From contig CM065880.1 of NCBI GenBank assembly GCA_033439255.1, positions 3,038,001-3,102,000 on the forward strand: a DNA stretch of 64,000 nt, given 5' to 3'. Numbering within the stretch: position 1 is the stretch's first letter; each line of letters starts with the position of its first letter. Position numbers and translations under genes: made by a program. Source of the DNA: Hericium rajendrae (lineage: Eukaryota; Basidiomycota; Agaricomycetes; Russulales; Hericiaceae). Below are positions 20,319 through 31,941 of the stretch, piece after piece. The notes under the pieces are model-generated. The model saw only the letters and a list, made by a program, of their open reading frames with translations. It was not told the DNA's origin and did no database searches.

Positions 20319-22308
20319 ATGATCTACACCCCCGCCTTCCTTATAATCTGTCTCATAGCATACGTGCGCAATCTCCGAGATGGAAACAAAGATAAACGAA
20401 ACGCCATCTTCAAAGCTCTAGGCATCCCAGAGACCGAAACCGACAAGAAGAAGATTGTCGGCTTCTTCCATCCGTACTGGTCAGCACGACGCATCGCAGC
20501 GCGTCCATGTTTCTGATTCAGCTTGCTGATAGGTGTGGATTTGTGCAGTAATGCAGGCGGAGGCGGCGAGCGCGTGCTATGGACGGCAATTGCGCTCACG
20601 CAACGCACTGAGCCCGATGTAGTGAGCGTGGTATACAGCGGAGACAAAGGCGTGACAAAGGAGCAGATCATCGAGAAAGTGAAGGTGCGTGGGCGCGAGG
20701 CTGCGTGCAGGTGCATTGGCTGAAAAAGGGGACAGGCGAATTTTGACATCGCACTTGCACCCGAAAGCCTCCACTTCGTCTTCCTACAGTCTCGCAATTG
20801 GATCGAGGATTCGGCGTGGCCGCATTTTACGCTCGCAGGGCAGAGCATCGGCTCCATGTATCTTGCGTTTGAGGCACTTTGCGAGCTCATCCCTGACCTT
20901 TACATCGGTACGTGCGCTTCTGCACTACGTTGTCGCGAGACTGCTGAAATATACCCACAGACACCATGGGCTATGCCTTCACATTCTACGTCGTGGCGTG
21001 GCTGACAGGCGTGCCGATCGGCGCATATGTGCACTATCCCACTATCAGCACAAGCATGCTGAAGCGCGTGGAGAACCGCACAGCCTCGTATATGAACTCT
21101 GGCGCGATATCGTCGTCGTCGATACTAAGCAGCGCGAAACTTCTGTGCGTCCCATTGTCTCTCATGTATCAACATGTCTTTGAACGGACTTATACCCAGG
21201 TATTATCGTATATTTATGTATTACTACGCCCAAGCCCTCCGCCACGCGTCGTTCGTCATGGTAAACTCCTCGTGGACAAAGAACCACGTCGACTCCATCC
21301 TCACTCATTCAGACGTCCTTCTGGACGTGTTACATCTACCATTCACAATTCTCACGTTCATTGTGTCTCTTGCTCTTTCCGTTCTCTTACCGAAGGTCTC
21401 GCACAACTCTCTACCGAGGACAGCACCCAAAGAAGCGTCCATCGTGTATCCGTCGTGCGATACGCGCGCGATGTCGGCGTTCCCGCTCGAGGGCCGAGAG
21501 CGCATCATCCTGAGCGTCGCACAGTTCAGGTATGGTGCCGACTTCTACATTTGTGTTAGCGGCGTCGTTGACGTCTGATGTTTTCAGGCCAGAGAAAGAC
21601 CATGCAGCACAACTCCGCTCGCTCCATGCGCTGTTTCGTAAACACGGGGAGTACAAAGCGGCTGGCGTCAAACTCGTTCTCGTGGGAGGTAGCCGTAATG
21701 AGGAAGACGCAAAACGCGTCGAAGGCTTGCGTGACCTGGCGAAAGAACTCGAGATTGAGGTGGGTCGATGGTCGACGATCGTACGATACGATTCGTTTCT
21801 GATGTTTCCATGACAGGATTACGTCGAGTTCGTGATCAACGCACCCTACCCGCTCATGTTGTCCTACCTCTCGCGCGCGAGCATTGGTCTCAGCACCATG
21901 GTGGACGAGCACTTCGGCATCAACGTCGTGGAATTTATGGTCAGCCGTCCTCATTCCTTATATGCGTTAGCGGCTGAATGACAACTTCCATAAGGCCGCC
22001 GGTCTTATACCCATCTCCCATGCATCAGGCGGCCCGCTCAACGACATCATCGTGCCATATGACGGCCAGCCCACAGGTACACGACACATCACGTCCCTCG
22101 ATCGCTCTCGTTTCTGATACATGCATTCGCAGGCTTCCATGCTAACGACCCTGACTCTTTTGCGGAGGCGCTGCACACGGCGCTGACGCTGTCGACGGAA
22201 GAAGACTTGGCGATGAGGCAGCGCGCGCGGTCGTGGGCCGTGAGCAAGTTTTCGGAGAGCGAGTTTGGGAAAGGCTGGCAGGCGTCAGGGTGGCGCCAGT
22301 GGTTGTAA
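20319..22308 (+). CDS. ALG11: GDP-Man:Man3GlcNAc2-PP-dolichol alpha-1,2-mannosyltransferase (ALG11)
   Basis: ALG11 adds the last two mannoses on the cytosolic face of the ER during N-glycan precursor assembly, before flipping. Nine exons (20319-20479, 20549-20684, 20736-20907, 20961-21144, 21200-21529, 21588-21759, 21817-21939, 21995-22076, 22133-22308) give 511 residues. A hydrophobic N-terminal anchor (residues 3-15) precedes the family signature [18 protein letters not shown], which spans the first intron. Other landmarks are [54 protein letters not shown] with the GT4 acidic motif, and [11 protein letters not shown]. An extra hydrophobic loop before the YPSCDT motif stays in frame without an intron. 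The nearer upstream ATG at 20314 ends at once, so 20319 is the start. Confidence 0.95.
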
Positions 22309-22368
22309 ATTATTTGACAGATTTTCTGACAATTGCAGCCTTTACAGACTATGCGGCCTCCGTAAGGC

Positions 22369-22953
22369 TTATGGGTAATGATTTATGATCGCCCAGATGC
22401 TGCACTTGTTGTCCAGAAACTCCGCGCACCTGTCGACGGTTGAACTTTTCCGCCAGTATAATGCTGTACTAGTAAGCAGCGTTCTCGGCTGAATCCCGGC
22501 TTTGGCCACGTTGGTATCAGGGAAAGCGGTACTGGAGGTGAGCTTCGCAAACTCAGCTCCTCCCACAATTGACAGACGCGCAGACACATTCACATCCGTT
22601 AAACCAGTTATAAGCTCAACGTGGCGTAGAAGAAAACAACAACTATGACTTCCGTGCCTGATGGCAGTGTCTCCGGATAGCCACAACACGTTGCAACTGC
22701 ATTGGAGCGACGTTGATATTGGAAAATTTTCACTGTCTTCCCTTCCGTGGAATAGGGAATTACCTATCGCGACAGCAACGGCTGTGTACTGCAAGCCTCG
22801 CGATGGTTTATCGTAGATCCCAAACTCTTTTATGGGCTCCCGTTTTGGGATTTTTTTTTTCTCAAGCGGACTCATAGTCCATATGCAGGTAGTGGTGAAC
22901 CAATACAGTATCTGTATTTCGTCTAGGATTGGCTTCATCTCCGCGGCCTGCAT
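22369..22953 (-). CDS. Uncertain 194-aa open frame
   Basis: A minus-strand frame starts with ATG in a fair context (ACCATGC) and stays open for 194 codons. The sequence has no recognised domain, signal peptide or membrane span, and no sign of introns. It is convergent with ALG11, with its stop about 60 bases beyond the ALG11 stop. It could be a lineage-specific gene, a relic or chance. Confidence 0.22.
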   Translation of the reverse strand: MQAAEMKPILDEIQILYWFTTTCIWTMSPLEKKKIPKREPIKEFGIYDKPSRGLQYTAVAVAIGNSLFHGREDSENFPISTSLQCSCNVLWLSGDTAIRHGSHSCCFLLRHVELITGLTDVNVSARLSIVGGAEFAKLTSSTAFPDTNVAKAGIQPRTLLTSTALYWRKSSTVDRCAEFLDNKCSIWAIINHYP

Positions 22954-25900
22954 GGTATGTGTGTCGAAAACGTCGCGTGTAACTAATGGCTAACTGAAAA
23001 TTTTCAACCCATGACCACTTCTTTCAATTTCGAGTTACAGTTCGCTATCGTCCTCGAACCTTGCATGAAGACCAGCTCGAGCTAGACCCTGCGCCATCGG
23101 CGGGAGGGCCATTGGCCGGAGGATCGTCGGCTTGCGGGATGGCGCACCGGGAGTTGGCGTAGACGTCAATAGCCCGGCTCGTCCTCAGGCAAGATGCGAG
23201 TAACCGGCGAATGTATCTGCAGGACGATCTCAGCGAGGCTCCGTGCGATAGCTCAGCGGCCTACCCTAAAATTTGCTTTGATGCGCGGACCATTCGGGCG
23301 GATGCTTTTGGAAAAGAATGTCCCCTCGTGCTGGCCGGGAGCTATTCCGCGACATTGGCACATTCATCGGACCTTGGATGTGGGTGAGTCGCTTGCAGCC
23401 ATGGCTCGATGAGCCGGCGAACGGTGCCTGTCAGGCGACATAAGATTTGGCTGGGCATGAGGCACATAAAACTCCGCGACGTACCACGGGTCTTTCGATC
23501 CGCGCTGATGCCTCGCGGAACGTAGCCGCTGCAATTCAAACGCTGGCCGAACCGTCGTCGAATGAGAACAGGAATGGGGATAATATAGCCCAAGTACGTA
23601 CCTCTTGGCGAATGGCTAGCTTATGCACTGATAAACGAGGGAATGACTAGGAGGATGATTAGAATAATTCAGCCGAGGCAGAGGCCCGCTGCTTGTTTTC
23701 AAAATCCTGCGGGATCGCTGCCTTTATACCATGAACAGCGTCTAGGTGTTGGGTGGACGTGGCGTCGGATTAGAATGAATGGAAGATGTCGAGAAATGCG
23801 TCTCTGCCTCACTGAGTAAGTATCTCGGCAATATGTTAGCGTCTTGTGGCTTGCGTTCATTCCGCGACTATTGCGCCAGGTTGCATGCGGTAACCCCGTG
23901 ATTGTAATTTCTCAAGCGATTCTAGACCACACGACTCAGGGTCGGGGTGGAATGACTAGTCCGTTAGGTGACCTTGCGGTGGAAACATGTTATCCATGCA
24001 TGCGAGGCACTAAAATCTCCCCCCCCCCGGTCTGAGGTCTCGTCTCTGGCAATCATGGAGATAGGGTATAAAGGTGACCCGTTCTAGGTCCAATCGACGA
24101 TCCTTACATCTAGCCTCTGAACCTGGGCATGAGCATCGCGCTACTTGGTGGAAAGTTCAAAGGGAAGTAGCATTCTCCAATTTGGTTCCAACGATCGGTT
24201 CTACTTGCATACTATGAATGGCACATGTGCTGCTGCGGCCTGGCGATGCGACTTTAGAAGGCCTAACGGCGGCAACCTGCTGTTTGATATAAGAGAACGC
24301 TGAAGCACAAGGGTTCATCTTCCTACAGCCCATCATCAAAAGTCTTGCGTTTGAAGACAGTACATGAATTAGCGAGGCAATGAGCGGATCGAGACCAGGC
24401 AAGCACATGCCGCACGGCGCAATGGCATGTTCATCCGGACGGAGCTTTTCTAACTCCGATCTTCTAAAAATGCGCCGTCAAAAATCTACGACAGAGCTCC
24501 AACGTCCTTTGGTACTAGGGTCACCAAAGGGCCACCACCAGCAATGACTAGAGGCCATGATCTGCTGTTCGTCGGGCACTTACATTTGAAATCTACGGAG
24601 TATGTTCTCTTTGCGCGACCAGCACGGCTTTAATCCCCATCGCACTCAGCTGACTGAACGATCAGCAGGAAATCTGGGTTCTAATCCGCGGCAGAGGTCA
24701 ATTTGTCCCAGCGCAGTTCTCGGAACACCGGCGGAAGGAACTTGTGATTCTTAACGGCAATCTATGGACTTGATGGTCTGGGCTGATGGACTCCTTGGCG
24801 GAAGCTGTATGTTGAATCACAAATTGCGAATGCCAACGAGTGAAGACATTCACTATCTGCTGTTCGTTTTCTAGAATCTGTTCCAACAACCTTCGCTCGA
24901 AAGATGCCGCTGCTTTGATACAGACATGTCGATATGAAGGCGAGGAAGCATACTTATACTCACCGCCCAACGGCAGTCTTCCATTTCAAGAGCGAGCACA
25001 GCCGGGCACAGCTGCCACTCTTTCGCCACGTGCTGCCCGTGTTGGGGTTGTCGGACTTGTGAAAGTCGCAAGCACTGCAGTGTACCCCATCCCATGCATT
25101 CACAAGTCAGTCTAGATGCCGCGACCGTGACTTTGGCTCGACGTCCGCTCCCCTCCACATTGCTCTCGGCCCTGCCAGCTCCCATCAGTCATGCACATAA
25201 TCATACTCCAAACGTTTTTTAGATTTTCTGAGAAACTTATCAACGGGTTCTATCCGCTCTTTGCGTCAGGAGATGTTTCGCGACGAGGATCAGGAGAATA
25301 AGGCATTCAGTCCCATACTTTTGACTTTGAAATTAGGCCAAATTCCAGCATCGTCTTCTGAGCTCAAAAAATGGATGCACAAAATACCGGAGACGAATTC
25401 TGGCTCTGAGGTACTTGCACAATACAATCTAGCTTCGTCTCACCTGCCTTAACTAGGGGAGCTCCGACGACTCGCTGCCGGTCTTGTCAATCGGATGCCC
25501 AAAGCTGGGTCATCATGTGCCATAACCTTAACATGCAGATCCCCATGATCCGAGGCCACGTCGCGCTCTATCCGCGACAAGTATACACCAATTCCCATCA
25601 AAAATTGCGTCTCCGCGACGGACAAATTACACAGAAGTGGCCTCGCCCCAAAACTCTGCGAAGTGCGCCTCCTGGCTTCCGAGTCAGGCATGTCCTCCGC
25701 CGTGACCCGCTCGGCGCATGGAGCGAGAATGAAATGAAAGCTGCACCCGTGGAAGGGAAGGGTCTCGAGCTGAACTTGGAAGGACAGTGGACGTCTCATG
25801 AATGGTGTCTGCTCGTGAGCATAATTTCGCATATAGGCTTTCCGGAATGGTCTGCGCATTGCTAACTTGCTTCAATGATGAGCCACATGCTTCATTCATT

Positions 25901-25984
25901 CATTCGCTAGCTCACCTCATGCAAACCATGCCCTGCGTAGCCTACCCAGCGACGTCGGTCCTTCTCATTTCCGATCCTATTGAC
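22954..25984. other. Gene-poor stretch
   Basis: Many short overlapping frames were examined; none shows a domain or coherent exon structure. A run of ten C lies near 24020. Confidence 0.45.
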
Positions 25985-26643
25985 TATCTGCGCGTGTATG
26001 CCCCTCCTTTCCTCCATCACTGGCATCACAGGCGCCCTTCTGAACTCACGGCCCATTCTCGCCGTCTATGCACCATTCCTCTTCCCATGCGGTCATGCCT
26101 AACTGCCATGGCCTCCATCAGCTGTGTCTCTTACAGAAAACAGAAAAAAAGCACTTCTCTCTCGATCGCAAGCTTAGCGATGCCTGGCGCGTGTGGTGTG
26201 GTTCCGGTGTACTCACAGTAATCCAGAGCGAGCTGCAGTGCCGCAGTTGGGTGAGCGCCGCAGACACCTCCGTCTCTTCGAGGACTTGCTACGTGCAAAC
26301 GCCGCTCCCGGGCTGTTGCGGACCCTTGACGGAATTCGAACGGGACACGATGTCCACAATTTACGGCACTTTTCTGCGCTCGTTCCCATGCGCCTAGTCA
26401 ACATCTTCGTAGCGCTGGTCTGCGCAAACCACGTCACACGCCGTTTTGGCAAGAACCTCACGCCGAAGCGATATCGCTTGCGCATCGCGGACGTGGCGAG
26501 CGTGATGAATACCCGGCGGAGTTGAAGAAGGACTACTACATGCAGGCCTACTTTACACATGAAGACAACGAGGATGGTCCCGATTGGCATGCCGGAGGCA
26601 GCATGCGCTGCTCCGACGGAACTAGGTATCTTCCGCGAATATA
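25985..26643 (+). pseudogene. Decayed tetraspanin gene (fungal Tsp2-like)
   Basis: Three + frames in succession carry pieces of one four-span membrane protein. First comes a membrane segment SSITGITGALLNSRPI. After a frame change comes the large extracellular loop with LSDAWRVWCGSGVLTV, TCYVQTPLPGC and the end of the loop. Then, in another frame, come the last span and cytosolic tail, LVNIFVALVCANHVTRRFGK followed by LTPKRYRLRIADV and ELKKDYYMQAYF. The usual CCG of the loop reads CRS, and upstream spans are missing or unreadable. At least two frame shifts and an in-frame stop make it non-functional. Assignment rests on the ordered match to fungal tetraspanins from memory. Confidence 0.65.
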
Positions 26644-29600
26644 AAGACGATCGAAATTCTCACTCCTCCAACGCTTCTCGGAGAAGCGATTCTTTAAGGG
26701 TCCGCTCGACTGTTCTTCTCGGAGTCTTGTTCGCGCCACATTTTGCAGATACCTTGGATCGAAATATTTCCTGTTTAACTGTTGCGATTTTTCTCGGTGT
26801 TGCTAATGTCCATACTTCGTGAAATGTTTCCATTGATATAGCGATCGCATCGCATCATGACTATAGTTTCCTTGAGGCCATTTGATAATAAGCTGCAGAG
26901 TAAAGATGGACCGTGCAGACACATCCTTCAGGATAGGGCACCAGTATTGGATGACTGATATATTCGTGGGGGGCGATATCACCCAGCCTACGGTGTCTGA
27001 TATAGTGGAGAGAGCGGCGAGAGGCGGAGACCACTGAGAGGAATTGCTGAGCACCGGTTCGGTCAGATACTTTGAACGCAAATGACCGAGTGCAATGAAA
27101 TCCACTCCAAGCTACGCCTTATTGACAAGTGAAATCAAAGAGGAAATATGGTGCTGCCAGAAAGGAACAGTGGAACCTTGGTATTGACATCCAGAAGTCA
27201 CTGAGGATCGTGAGGATCATACTAGAATCTAGATCGTAACATGCGAAGGTTGTGGCGAGTGTTTCTGTGGCGGTGTGGAAAAGGACGAGGGGAGAAATAG
27301 AAACGGACAATCGTGTCTGTGGGAGGAGTAGGTAATGAATATTTCGGAACAGACAACAACTTGGACGACAACACGAATTCTCACCTTGCCACCGTAAAAT
27401 TCGGGAGAAATTAGCACCCGTTTGTTCGGCCGTCTGACCGACTGCCTAGCTTCACTTGACGTTCATGTCCTATCTCTGCGCAGGGCTACTCTTGTTGAGA
27501 CCTCACATCAGTTCTCGAAAGCTGCTATTGTACTTGCGTCCACCCCTGCAGGGAAAGGAGAAAGGCCGCATTCCTTCTCCAAATTGAAGGATGTTGCGTT
27601 ATCCAGAACGCGCGTGCTCCACGTGAACCGATCCTCCACGTTCCGCACATGAGTTTTAACTTGTAGCTTCTATCCGTCAAAGTCCTCGGACACGAGTATT
27701 GCTTGGATTGGAAGAATCAAAGCCGAGTCTCCTGACTTGGTCGAGGGAAATGTGCAGAAGCCTAGCTCAACCTAGATCATGGCCCGGTCGAGCTTAAGCC
27801 TGGTCTACATAGCTTGTTCGCCAGCAAAGGGAGAAAGTCGAAAGGCGATGGATCGTTTATGAGGCAGGTTGTCAATGCTCGCAGCATGACGTTGGCTTCG
27901 ACAGGACGCGTAGCAGAGGTTCCTTTCCTTTGAAAGGCACGCTGAGGGTCATAAATCCGCGGGTATATTCGCCGCTATTCATTCAGAAAAATGTGGAATC
28001 GTCAACAGTACCGGATAATACCTTGGAGCACGAGGGAAGCTTACCATTTACAAATGTTTGCCTGACCCTGACGTCGAGGTTATTCCACAAGGCATTCAGG
28101 CGACGGACTCAAAGGATGAACCGTAGTTTTTTGCATTGTCCGTATGTGCGATGAACCTTATACGGCATCCGGCCGCCTGGCGCTGACTATAGTTTTCGTC
28201 TAGCAAGCGGTGCATACTGGCGGTCGATCGTCTACATACAAGCCCATCTCCATAATTATCTCAGGACGGAATCAGCATTAGACGAGAGCTCATCTCGCCG
28301 TCATATCTCTTTAGGGAAAGAGCTGCTTTCAAGACGCGATGACGATTGCGATGGGAACGATCATGGTGTCTGCAGAATGGACAGGACCTGAAGTTAAGCA
28401 TATGAGCAATTGAAGGTGGCAGAGACGGGCGTGGATTTGTTGTCCGCTACATACCAACTACTTCGCTTGATCTCACTTCACCTCCAGAGCCGGGATCTGT
28501 CATTGACATGCGCGTTGTCTGATACCTTGTTGGTAGCTGTGGAGGGCAGCGGCACAGCATGACTCGGACTGAAGTTCTCGAATAAAACTCGCCTTCCTTC
28601 CCTTGAGATGAATTTCTTCGTCTTCCCAGCTGGGCCTAACCCATTTTGTACAATCCCATTAGAAGATTCACCGGAGCAGTCGTACTTCCGTCCTCGGCCA
28701 GTCAAATTACGACTCACAGCGGTACCCAAGCTGCAATGTAGGTATAGAGAAGTACTGCGGTTCCCAGACCACTTCGTGGGGCGTATGCGTAGCTTGACAT
28801 CTCAGGGCGGATTCTTGTGAGATACTGGCGCGACAGACCGGATCGGAGGACTCGTGATTCCTAACGAGAACGCCGAGGTCTCAGAAACCGATGTCGTGCC
28901 GGGAGAATGACAATGTTGAGTTGTGTAAATTAGAATGTAGGCAGAGTAAGGGGTGAGGCGGGGGATTATAGAAATGCGTTGAACACGAACTTTCATCCTT
29001 GTCATAGCTGATCGTCGATGCTAGCGATGAACGTCTTCTTTTTCCTATACCTATGCAGATGCTGTCACTGTACGACCATGTAAGTCGTATGCAGTACTCA
29101 TCCAGAGGGTGACGCGGGATGATCCCTGTGCTTCTGTTGATCTGTTCTGTGTTTAAGAGTGTAAGAGCTCGGCCAGCCTCTGCAGGCCGGAAGCGGGGCT
29201 GACGATACGGAGATGAGCTGATACCATGCCCGACTCGAAGGACACTGAAGAATCAAGACAATAAGCCCAAACCAATGTCTCGTTCAAGGTGGGGTCGACT
29301 CACAAGCTGGTAAGACCGAATAAGGCGTTCACGGCGTCGAGCGGGCGGTTCGACAATTCCGATCTTAAGAACAGCTATTATCTGGATAACACATTTCAGC
29401 GAATATTTAGAAGAAAAATTTCCACACAGGAGCACTCACACTCTCGTAGACACGTTCTCCATTATTCTGGCCGGCCTCTTCTAGTTTACAGCTTTCTAGT
29501 TTACAGCTCGGAGGAATGTCGCGATACGGAGCCAATCCGTGTCCGTCAGCGGCATGGCCCAGTTTGCAAACACGAGCTCGGAAATGGTGTCCGCGATGCC

Positions 29601-31310
29601 TATAACACAGTCAAGAGAATACTTTCCGGCCCGCGAAGCTGAAATTTATCAGTAGAATCCAGTGTTGCATCGGTCGACGATCCGGGGAATTCGTCGAAGT
29701 CTGAGCAGTCACTTCGCGCGGGAATTCGGCCTGTAAATAGGTAACACGTAAGCATGCGAGCTGTGCATTGTGAATATCCCTAGCCGATCATTGTGACATT
29801 AATGTGGACATCCGAAGCTCGTACCTTGCATAGACGGGCACGCCTAGAACTTTGGCATCTACCTTTTGCGTAGTTAATTGGGAGAGCCTATGTACGGGAT
29901 TTTCCGCACACCATAGCCTACATACGTCCGCCCCGCTGCAGTCCGCAGGCAATCAATCAAAAAGCACGGTCATAGAAGGAAGCTTGGCTACGCACCGATG
30001 ATGTTTCTATACTGCGCTCGAAGAGTCGTTGCTGCACGCGCTGAGTGTCCTTTGAGCCTGACACGTGATAGGGCGAAAAAACTGCGCACACAGACCGAGG
30101 ATCAGGATACGAGGCTCTGAGTTTTTAGCCAGAAGTGGCGGCAGGTAGCGTAAGACTGACCAGACTTTAAGGAATGGCAACAAGAGGAGAAAGAAATGTA
30201 ATTGTAGTGCTCTCGGCAGGGATCAGTGGGGTAGCAGATGTGCGCTGGCTGCCCCACAAAGCTTCCATTGTTGTAGATCTGATGTTTCAATCATGATTGA
30301 AGGTTCCTCTGCGACCGCGTCTCGAGTGCTTGAAGAAGAGAAAATGTTGTATCCGGTGGCGGAAGTCCTGTCGGTAGAGTCAGTAGTGGGCAAAGGGTAC
30401 TACTTGGCCATCTGGAGGAACAGGCGATCATTCTGCACACAATACAATGTCGTGCCGGTGCGCGCACCGTAATAACTACATCATAAATAAAGATGTGTCC
30501 ATGAAAACGTTCAAAGCACGTCGAGCGAGAAGAGTTGCAGCAGAGTCGAGAGCAGTCCGATATCGTCATGGTGATCCGGGCCGCCGGCGCCTTTCTAGTG
30601 GCAGCGATTCGGCCGAAGCCAAGCTGCCGGGTGTACTTAACCCTGCGCGCAGCCACGTAACTATCGATCGTCCACCTTGAATCTCTTATCCACACGACTT
30701 ACTACCCACAAAAGTTGCACGTTGGACCATATTAGACCACGATTGTGGATCGAACAAACGCATAACTCCTTGACCTCATGTCCACATAGAATCTCGCCAG
30801 CCCAATATGACTGGAAGGCTGTCCGTCTTCGACTCGGGATTCTTGCTTGCAGAAAGAGATTGGGTATTTGGGTGCGTCTGTTATTGCTTCTGATCGGGCG
30901 ATCTCACTAATGAAGCACTCATGCCAAAGATACCTGCCAGTACGCAGCTCCAGTGCATTATCGTCATGCTGTTGCACTCTTCGCATGCGACGCACTGGGC
31001 CCCTTGACAATACCTGACTGCTCGCTTGCTTTCGCATACATCAACCCAGAGGTTGAAAAGATATGCTACATAGTTTTACTCTCGTCATCTTGGTTCTCTC
31101 ATATATTCCTAGAAGAGGGCCCCGATCCAGCAACAACAGCGACAGCTTCTAATGGTTGGTTTGCATCATGATTTGCCTGTCTGAGCTGATCCGCAAACTT
31201 GCGAGGACTTTCAGCTTCAGCCGTGATTGAGCCACCCGAGGCGTGAGCGTTTTTCACCCTTTCTGATAAGTACAGCACAGCCTTCATTGTGTCTTTCACT
31301 CCATGGCTCT
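26644..31310. other. Gene-poor stretch
   Basis: No frame with a recognisable domain, no clear splice-linked exons and no terminal repeats were found on either strand. Confidence 0.45.
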
Positions 31311-31390
31311 GCTTAAAGGCGGGTTCACAATGCAGGTGAGTCCCTTTCATCTCCTACAAACCTGCACATCTCCCCTTTCGCAACAGTGCT
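31311..31390 (+). promoter_or_regulatory. Leader of family copy 1 with 5'-UTR intron
   Basis: GCTTAAAGGC is followed by CAATGCAG and a GTGAGT donor; an acceptor CAACAG ends at 31386, giving a 51-nt intron four bases before the start codon. The same order (CTTAAG-like box, GATGCAG, donor, CAG acceptor close to ATG) recurs upstream of copies 7, 8 and 9. Confidence 0.55.
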
Positions 31391-31941
31391 ATGTCTATAC
31401 TATCTCTCCTTATCACCCTCGCTTTCTTTCTCGCACCCGACGCTACTCACGTTGCACTTGCAGCGCCAAGCATCTTTCATGACATCGTCGACGATGAGCC
31501 ACCCGTGCTGACTGTCAGGATCGTCGTCGTCGGCACAACTGCATTCAGTACGTCTCAATGTTGCGCTAGCCTCAGAATGCACTCACCAATGCACCCTATC
31601 CGATAGTAACTTTCATCGTCCTCACGATCTGTTTCTTCCTCCTCGCGCAGCGTCATACGCCGCGCCGTCGTCACGTGCCTGGTGCTCGCACCCTTCGAAT
31701 CCGTCTCCCGCACATCTTGACGGACACCATGCTTGCCGAACGCGCATTCATCCGCAGCATCACTGCCGGCGCGTTGATAGTAGGCAGCAATCAGCTCGCG
31801 CCCGTCGCCGCGCCACCCACCGCACGGAGGTCCGGTCATATACGTGTGTATGAGGGCTCGACTTCCTCGGTGTCTCTCCTTTCTTCGCTCGAGTCGGATG
31901 TCACGGACTTCTCGTTCAATGGCGCAGGTTTGCGGGCTTGA
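31391..31941 (+). CDS. Family copy 1: small signal-peptide / single-span membrane protein (163 aa)
   Basis: First member of an unrecognised tandem family. Two exons (31391-31547 and 31607-31941) are joined at a phase-1 intron of 59 nt. Residues 1-25 form a signal peptide ending ALAAP. A short acidic lumenal part (IFHDIVDDEPP) leads to one membrane span at about 43-66, cut by the intron after GTTAF. A basic stop-transfer cluster (RHTPRRR) puts the remaining 95 residues in the cytosol (type I). The tail has LAERAF, an Ala/Gly stretch and GHIRVYEGSTSS, the last shared with copies 7 and 9. Function unknown; a receptor, adaptor or sorting role is only suggested by the shape. Confidence 0.75.

Noticed and set aside
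21310-21420. An intron in ALG11 before the YPSCDT motif
   Set aside because: The segment stays in frame throughout, and a hydrophobic loop here is plausible for fungal ALG11; no donor/acceptor pair is better.
24018-24030. Run of C as a feature
   Set aside because: A simple homopolymer with no structure around it; may be a sequencing artefact.
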